DNA from: Opisthocomus hoazin
Lineage: Eukaryota > Chordata > Aves > Opisthocomiformes > Opisthocomidae
Length of the DNA: 64,000 nt
Assembly: GCF_030867145.1 (NCBI RefSeq)
Contig: NC_134443.1
Location: forward strand, 2,418,001 to 2,482,000
Reading direction: 5' to 3'
Part shown: positions 57,300-64,000 of the stretch, one piece after another
Numbering within the stretch: the stretch's first letter is position 1
Layout: every line of letters starts with the position of its first letter
Made by a program: the position numbers and the translations under genes
Notes under the pieces: model-generated
Told to the model about the DNA's origin: nothing
What the model saw: the letters and a program-made list of their open reading frames with translations, nothing else
Databases searched by the model: none

Positions 57300-60200
57300 C
57301 CCTTTGGCTGCAGAGACGCGTTTCCCTCGAGAAGGGCAGGGACGGGCCCCAGGTCGGTGCGGTGGTGGCAGCCGGGGTGCGGGGGCTGCTCGGGCCGGCG
57401 GCGGCCGGTGGCAAACCCCCGGCGCGGGGCCGTCATGCGCAGCGTTCAGCTGATCCCGGCGCTGAATCGCAGGCTTTGTTCTCCGCCAGCAGCCCAGCGT
57501 TGTTTATGTCGCAGACAAAAGGATTGTTTATCGTGGCAGGGGCAGAGAAAACTCCAGCAAAGAACGAACGGTCTGTGCCGCGGCGTCCCGGCCTCCCCGG
57601 AGGCGTGTTCCCCCCGCCGCCACGCGTGTTCCGAGCAGAGACTTTTCTGAGTGCCTCTGACTTCCAAGCGATCGATAGCGACGGTCGCGCTGCCGGCGTG
57701 GGCCCAGGCTTCGTGTCGTCCCCTGCCCGTGCTGCTTGCATCCGCTGCTTCTTTCCAGCTGCCCGGAGCAATGACAGGGGCTCAGCGGCGCAGGCACGGT
57801 GTTAAATAGGAGTAAAGTCTTGCCTCTCCCCTGCCAGTTCGAGTTCAAAGCCTTTCCGCAGCTGGGAGCAGGGGTTTTGTCAATGAATTTCCCTCTGAGG
57901 AGACGGGCGAGGCCTCCATGCCCACCATCGGTAACGCTGGTGCTGCCCTTCCATCCGAAATCACGCAACGGGCGCAGCGATGGTGACGCTGACGGTGACA
58001 CCAACGGCCGGCCCCCGCGACACCTCCGCTCCCGGGCTGCCCCACGGCTGCTCGCAGCTCCCCAGCTCCCTCCTGGGCCTGGGTCTCGTCGGCATCAGCT
58101 GTTTTAGGAGCTCAGCACAGTTTTGTTTGTGTCCTCAGCATCCCTTCAGCTGAGCGTTCGCAGGACCTTGGGCTCACCGGCTCGGCACGCTGGCTCCCCT
58201 TTCACACTGCCGGCCCGAGGAGCTTCTGTCAGCGGGGAGAAGGCGTTTGCGTCGTGTCGGCTGTGCTGCGCTGGGCCTCGATGCAGGAGGATCGATGCAG
58301 CCGCAGCAGCAGCTCCTCTTGGCTAATGCAAGCGGCGCTGCAAAGCCCGGGCCGGGCTCTCGTCTCCCCGGGGCCTGAGGGAGAAGCAAACGGATCGTGG
58401 AGGTTCAAACTGCTGGCTGCAAGGGCGCTGAGTGCTCGCACAGCCTCCCCACTGCTCCGTTCCTACCTTCCTGTCTCACACGGAAGGGCGAGAGCTCTCT
58501 TCTTGCTCCTGTGTTCTCCGCTGCCGAACTCCCTGCCCCTGGCTGGGACCTCTCTGTGCACCCCAAACCGCCCGAGGAGTCTTAAACAGAAAGCACGTGG
58601 GCAGCGTCGCGGCTCAGCTCCGCTCTCCTGCGGTCCCCAGGGCTGGTCGCCATCGGCTGCGCCGTGCCGTGTCCTCGAGCGACCGCGCGCAGCTCCGCCG
58701 ACCGGCGCGCAACCCGCTCGCCTGGGTGCTTTTCACAGAATCACAGAATCACAGAATGGTGGGGGTTGGAAGGGCCCTCTGTGGGTCACCCAGTCCAGCC
58801 CCCTGCCCAAGCAGGGTCACCCAGAGCAGGCTGCCCAGCACCGCGTCCCGGTGTTGCTCTTCCAGGCAAGAGACCGTGCGCTCCCGAGCGTCGACCCCGA
58901 TTTCATCCGGAGCTTTGTGATCCTGTCGCTGCGGCTGGGAGCCGGCGGTGATGGAGCCTTGTCCCGAGACCCCGCGAGACGCCCAGCAGTCGCAGCCGTT
59001 CCCGTCCGCGGCGGCTCTGAGAGGCAGAACACGGAGCTGCAGGACGGTTCTCAAAATGCCCCTTGGTGGGAAGGGGCCTGCCTGCAAAGCGCAGGAGCAG
59101 GGGAAGGGCTGTCTGGAGGAGAGGACAGGCGGCAGGCCTGGGTCTGACGAGACGCCTCGCGATGCGGCCGCGGGGCGACCAGCTGAGCTGCAAACGCCCG
59201 CCCAGCCATCGGGGCTGGCGTTACTGCGGGGTTGTCACAGCGGTGCCGTTCGCAGCGGCGCTGACCTGGGGCTGTGCCTTAAAACCGCCCGCAGCACCGT
59301 CCTCCGTCCTCGGCGAGGAGGCAGCACGGCAGAGGAGCGGGCCCTCGGTCTCAGCCCCTTCGCTGGACTCGAAACCAAGGCGGCAGGAGGAGAGCCACAC
59401 GCTAAGCTCCCCGCGTTCCTCCCCGGCACAGCACGGAGGCAGGGAGCGACGTGGACGACCGCACGGCGCTGCCTTTGATGGCAGACACCACAGTTCTGTG
59501 AACGACCGAATCGTTCGATTCTTGCTGCTCGCTACGGTGCCATCAGCCACTCGGGGACAAATTCTGTCACGACGCAAGCAGGGACGGCTCCACTGAGCTC
59601 CGCGGAGCCTCACCCACCTACATCAGCTCCTGAGTTTGTTATTGGATGGGATTTCATTTGATTTTTTTTTTCCATTCGGATGAAAGCTTTCTCCGAATGT
59701 CCAGCTGGAAATCTCGCAGCAGCTCCTGCACAACTCGCTCCTCAGACGCCGGACAAATAGCAGTGCTCTGCACTTCGGAAGACCCTTTCGTCTGAGGATT
59801 TCAGGGGACTTCGCGTATGGGAATGCATTAACCCTTCCAGCAGCCCCCAGTTTTGCTCCAGTCCCTTTACAAAGGCGGGAGGCAGCCCTCCCTTCCGGAA
59901 GGTTCACGGGCTCGTTTGTGTCCCCAGTGGGTCAGGCTGGAAAGGAGAGCAGAATTCCCAACAGCCAGCCCTAACTGCCAACAGCGGAAGGTGAAAATCC
60001 TGATTTTTCCAAGTCTGGAGAGTCGACCCGCAGAATCTGAGCGTTGCCATGGGTTTACCCTGCTGGGACTCGAGCGGGAATGGGCACCGTGGCCAGGAGC
60101 TGCGGGGTGATCTGTGTGATGGAGCGCAGTCAGACCGGCCGCGGGCTGCTGGGTGTGCAGCCAGGCAATGGAACGTCGGGGTTTGGAACTGGGGGTCCTG

Positions 60201-63200
60201 GGGGGCCTTGCTCTGAAGTCAGAAAGGAAATACAAAGCAGCATGCTGCAGAGGAGAGTGCCGGCTCCAGGAGGGAGAGCGCGGGGAAGGCATCAGCCGAC
60301 TCGGCTGAAGAACCCCGTTTTCGCTCGGTTTCTCGGTGACGCGAGCGGAGCCTTCCCCTGGTGGTTTTAGCTGGATCGGCGTCAGCGAGGGTGCGAACGG
60401 GAGGATGGGGCACGGGAAGAAGGCGAGGGTGAGGCAGGGCTGGCGAGAGGCAGAGCGGGAGCTGCCGGCTGCGGAGCTGCCGAGGGGAGTCCACGTCTGG
60501 CTCTGCCGGAAGGGGCACAGCCTGGGTGTGACCTTCCCTTCGGAAAGCCCCAGAGGGGAAGCAAATCTGAGACGATTGTGGGTCCGCTGGGATGTGTTTG
60601 GCTCACTCGTGAACTGTTACGCTTAATTTTGTGACAGCTGGGGTGGACTGTATGGCTCTTCATGCCTTGGAAATGAAAAAAAAAACCATTGTGAAACAAA
60701 TTAAAAACTCATAAACCCAGAGAAGAGCTAAAGCCCCAAGCCACTCCCGTCTCTCTGTGTTGGATGTTCCTGTCCCTTCTGCGGAGAGCGAGGTGAAGTG
60801 TGTGTTTGTAGGAGGTCACCGACGCGGTGGCATGGAGCCCCCGCTCGCTCAGCCTGCTGCCAAGCCCAGGGGGGCCCAGCATGCGTCACCCCGGGTTTGG
60901 ATGGGGTTTTCCCCCACGGGGACACGGGCTGGTGTCCCAGCACAGCAAAGCCCCCGTGCAGCCCCTCTGCGTCCGACCGAGGAGCTGATTTTCAGGCTGG
61001 ACGCTGAGCCTGAGTCCACAGCAGCAACCCCGCTCCTCCGGCGGTGAGGAACGGACCCACAGCTTCACGCCACAGGCAAAGCGCAGCGGTTTTCCCTTTC
61101 TTCTGAAGCCTCGGGCGCTGGTCGTCAGCCGAATTAGTGCCCGCCGTGGCACAGGGCTGATAGCAGACTGCTGGAGCAGCCGTAAGGGCCCGCTGTGCTG
61201 ACGGCACCCGCGGCGTGACGCACCAGCACCGTTACGGCGCTTGGCATCACGGGTACGAAGGAAGATTAAAGCGCGGTCTCGACCGAGTGCGCTGACTGGC
61301 CTGGATTTGTTAGGGGACGTGAGGATAAATGAGAAGAGTGCCACAAAGAGGATCAGGGGCTGGAGTCGAGGGGGATAAAGACAGAGGAGCAGATGGCGAG
61401 CACAGCCAAGACACCGAAGAAGGGAGGCGAGGCACGCGGGAGCCCAGGACCGCCGTTGTCCAGGCCATGTACCAAAATCATTTCACTAGCGAGGAGAAAC
61501 GTATGACGAGGACGCAGAGGGCTCGCAGACACAAAGTCTTTTCAGCTTAACCTGGGCTCGACCAGTTAGCTCTGGTCTGGTTTGCAAAGAAGACTTATAA
61601 AGGCCTCCACTAGCAGGGCCGTGAAAAGCTTTTCTTGCCTTAAAACTCACTTGACTTTTCCCAAAAACCTTACGGAGTGGCCAATTAACTCAACGTAACT
61701 GACAGATAGACGCAGCTTCCAAAAGACAGTGGATGAAGTTTTGGACCCAGATGAACCTTTGCTTGTTTATTTGCTTCCCCCTCCATCACTGTTAAAAGGG
61801 GAAGCACAATAAGATGATGAAAAAATAATGAGGTGAAGTAAACCATTCCACATAATGAAGCGTGCTCGTTTTCCAAGGCCAACAGGAAACCACAAGGCTG
61901 ACTGTAGGCCAGCTCAATAGCTGCGGAAATTGTTCCCAAGGCAGTTAAAGGGAGTTACTTGTAGTTACTAATGAGAGATAATTGAGTAGGAAAAAAGACA
62001 TGCCTACTCATGGTGCGATGACTTTTTTTTTACTCGGTTAGAAAAGCAGAGGGCTAAATGGCAGCCGAGAAGCAAAGCTAATAGGAAAATGAACTCATTT
62101 TTGGCTTCGCGGGCCTGAAACTCTTCAAAGATGGAAAGTCATCCAAACCTCGTTTTGCCTGCCAAGAGCCTCTTCTTTAGGCAGCGCTTTTCCTCGGGAG
62201 ACCGGAACGCTGCGGCAGAAGGTGTCTCGGGCGGGAGCGTCGTTTTGGAGTGTAGGCACTGAGAAAGGGCCGGGACTCTCCCGAGTCACCAGAAACCAGA
62301 CGCAGACCGGGACCGGGGTGCTGTAAGCTTTCTTGCACGCAGGAGGGAGATACGTAATGAAAATTACTTTGTATTAATGAAAACCAGACAAAGAAAAACA
62401 TCACGAGACACACAGGCACAACTGTTTCTAAGCAACTACTCTGTTTTTCAAAGTTTGCATGAGTTTCAACTCCCGTCTGCTGGCAGTGGGCTGCTTTTCC
62501 TCTCCTGTGCCCAGCGCTGTTGCCCGTTCAGTGACGCGGCAGGGAGCCGGTTTTGTCGCTGAACTGAAGATGTTACTTTAGAGGAGCAAAGACTTCGTCC
62601 TTGCCCGTTTCTGGAGCTGGGCTCGCTCACGCCGCCGTTTCAACCTGAATCGCTGGGATTCCGTTTACAAGCTTGTGTTCAATTAGTTCGAGGTGAGCAG
62701 TGGTGCACGAGTGTTCCGTGGGACAGCCGCTCAAATCTGGGGAAAGAACCAGCATCATCTGCTACAGCAGAGACGGGAAGAATTCTTTTCCTACCCTGAG
62801 AGAGAAGCAGAAGCATTTTAAAGATGGGAGACAGACTGGGATGTGAATCAGAGGTTGCCAAGGAGGAGTTTTCTGTTACGTGGTAGCGTGTGGTGTCCCA
62901 GGGAACGCAGACTGCCTGGGCCCACTTTCCCTGCGAAACGAGAAGAGGAAAATCGACTCCTTTTTAAATCATCAAGATAAAATTTGATCTCTTAAAACAG
63001 ACAGCACTGTAATCCCGGGACAATCCTATTGACTGAACTTAGGTGCCAGAATCTGCCCCTGAAGCTGTTACCGTGCCGTTTAAATTGGAATTGGACTAGA
63101 GTGATTATTAGTGAGATTAAATAGATTTTTATTTATTCAAATATGCATTTGAATGAATTCTTAAAGAAGATTTGAATTAGAATGATGTCAAGTGTTACGT

Positions 63201-64000
63201 TGTCCAGCAACAAGTCCTGTTGACATTAAACTGCTCTTCCGCTACCTGAAGTCATCCCGCGGGAAAGGAACATTGTAAAGATTTCCTCAAAATAAAAATA
63301 AAGCTGCTTTAAAAGTCTCATCTGCAAATAACGGATAAATATCCTACAAGTAGGATGGACATTTTCACTCTCAGTAATTCATAAAATGATCATTGGAACT
63401 ATTTTTGCCCCAGAAGAATTTCTTTTCTGTTAGTTTCTGGCAGAAAGCTTTTAGCACGTCCACCAGTTGGTAACTTGTGAAAGTGGCAGGTTGGCACAAC
63501 CCACCCACTTCCGTGCGGATGAAACGTCGGCACGAGGAAAACCCGGCACGACAGCCACCAAACGCTGTGCTGCATCGTCCTCAAACTGCCCGCGTCGTCC
63601 CCGCCGACCTCTGCGGGTGGATAAAACCCTCGGTGGAAGAATAACGACGGGGACGGAGGAGCCTGACCTGCGGAGCCTTGAGGGCCGTCCTGCCTGATGG
63701 GCTCGCTGGGGAGCAAGTCCCAGTTCAGAGTCAGGAAAGCCTTCAGCTCCCGGACACCGCAGATTTGATTGCGATTTTATTGCGATTTTATTGCGGTTCC
63801 CTTTGGTCCGCAGTTCCCAGAGCGCTGCACCCTTCGGTGCGAATCGAGTTGGTCAGCAGGGTTTTAGGGCTGGTTGGGAGGCTGACGCTGGGCTACGCCG
63901 GCAGAGCACGGGTGGGGGAAGGGGAAAATGAAAACAGATGAAGAAGAAGTGGTGTCTGGCCATCATTTGCTGGATTCAGAAGAAGCCGGGGTATTTGGGG
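57300..64000. other. Intergenic sequence upstream of OTUD7B
   Basis: No gene supported on either strand. 57.3-61.5 kb is GC-rich. 61.6-63.4 kb is clearly AT-richer than the rest of the window. A short TTGCGATTTTA tandem lies at about 63770-63798. Human synteny would place VPS45 next, but I recognise no VPS45 exon here. Confidence 0.6.
58732..58848 (-). mobile_element. CR1 LINE 3' fragment
   Basis: Inverted, with a triple tip CACAGAATCACAGAATCACA, then CTGTGGGTCACCCAGTCCAG and the start of the GGCTGCCCAGCACCGCG block. Confidence 0.92.

Noticed and set aside
57357-61550. Intergenic open frames of 100-300 codons, including 58254-59147
   Set aside because: Low-information Ala/Arg/Pro-rich translations of GC-rich DNA. 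One overlaps a CR1 fragment. None shows splice structure or family similarity.
63768-63800. TTGCGATTTTA tandem as a regulatory array
   Set aside because: Only two to three copies; too short to distinguish from slippage.

Overview
The window is vertebrate nuclear DNA, almost certainly from a bird and probably from a GC-rich microchromosome. The evidence is three spliced genes with GT-AG introns, very short introns in the middle gene, CpG-rich promoters, many GC-rich minisatellites, and at least thirteen CR1-type LINE fragments with the CR1 3' tip (ATTCTGTG-like repeats). Three genes lie head to tail on the minus strand in the order OTUD7B > MTMR11 > SF3B4, the gene order of human 1q21. Species cannot be settled from the sequence alone.

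Layout: 1-1598 is intergenic sequence beyond the SF3B4 poly(A) site. SF3B4 (U2 snRNP splicing factor 3b subunit 4) has its coding sequence at 1901-7222 in six exons, and all six join in phase to a predicted 418-residue protein. 7223-8410 holds the SF3B4 promoter and a higher-order minisatellite. MTMR11 (a catalytically dead myotubularin) has its coding sequence at 8638-15639 in fifteen exons, predicted 674 residues. 15640-18336 is intergenic and starts with another minisatellite. OTUD7B/Cezanne (a K11-preferring deubiquitinase) has a 3' UTR of up to 3.4 kb at 18337-21775, eleven coding exons at 21776-42136 (predicted 865 residues) and a CpG-island non-coding first exon ending at 55407. A minisatellite lies just upstream of its promoter at about 55.71-56.43 kb. 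The rest, to 64 kb, is intergenic with two CR1 fragments and no gene I could support.

The three genes are not a pathway: SF3B4 acts in branch-point recognition, MTMR11 is a phosphoinositide-phosphatase-like scaffold, and OTUD7B edits ubiquitin chains. What stands out is the non-coding architecture. Nearly every sizeable intron or spacer of SF3B4 and MTMR11 carries its own private GC-rich minisatellite, often with recent higher-order repeat units (168, 126 and 63 bp). Five MTMR11 introns are multiples of three and stop-free. The SF3B4 start codon sits in a perfect TISU element that is duplicated 134 bp upstream. OTUD7B appears to carry two upstream ORFs. No novel enzyme system, CRISPR array or intact mobile element was found.
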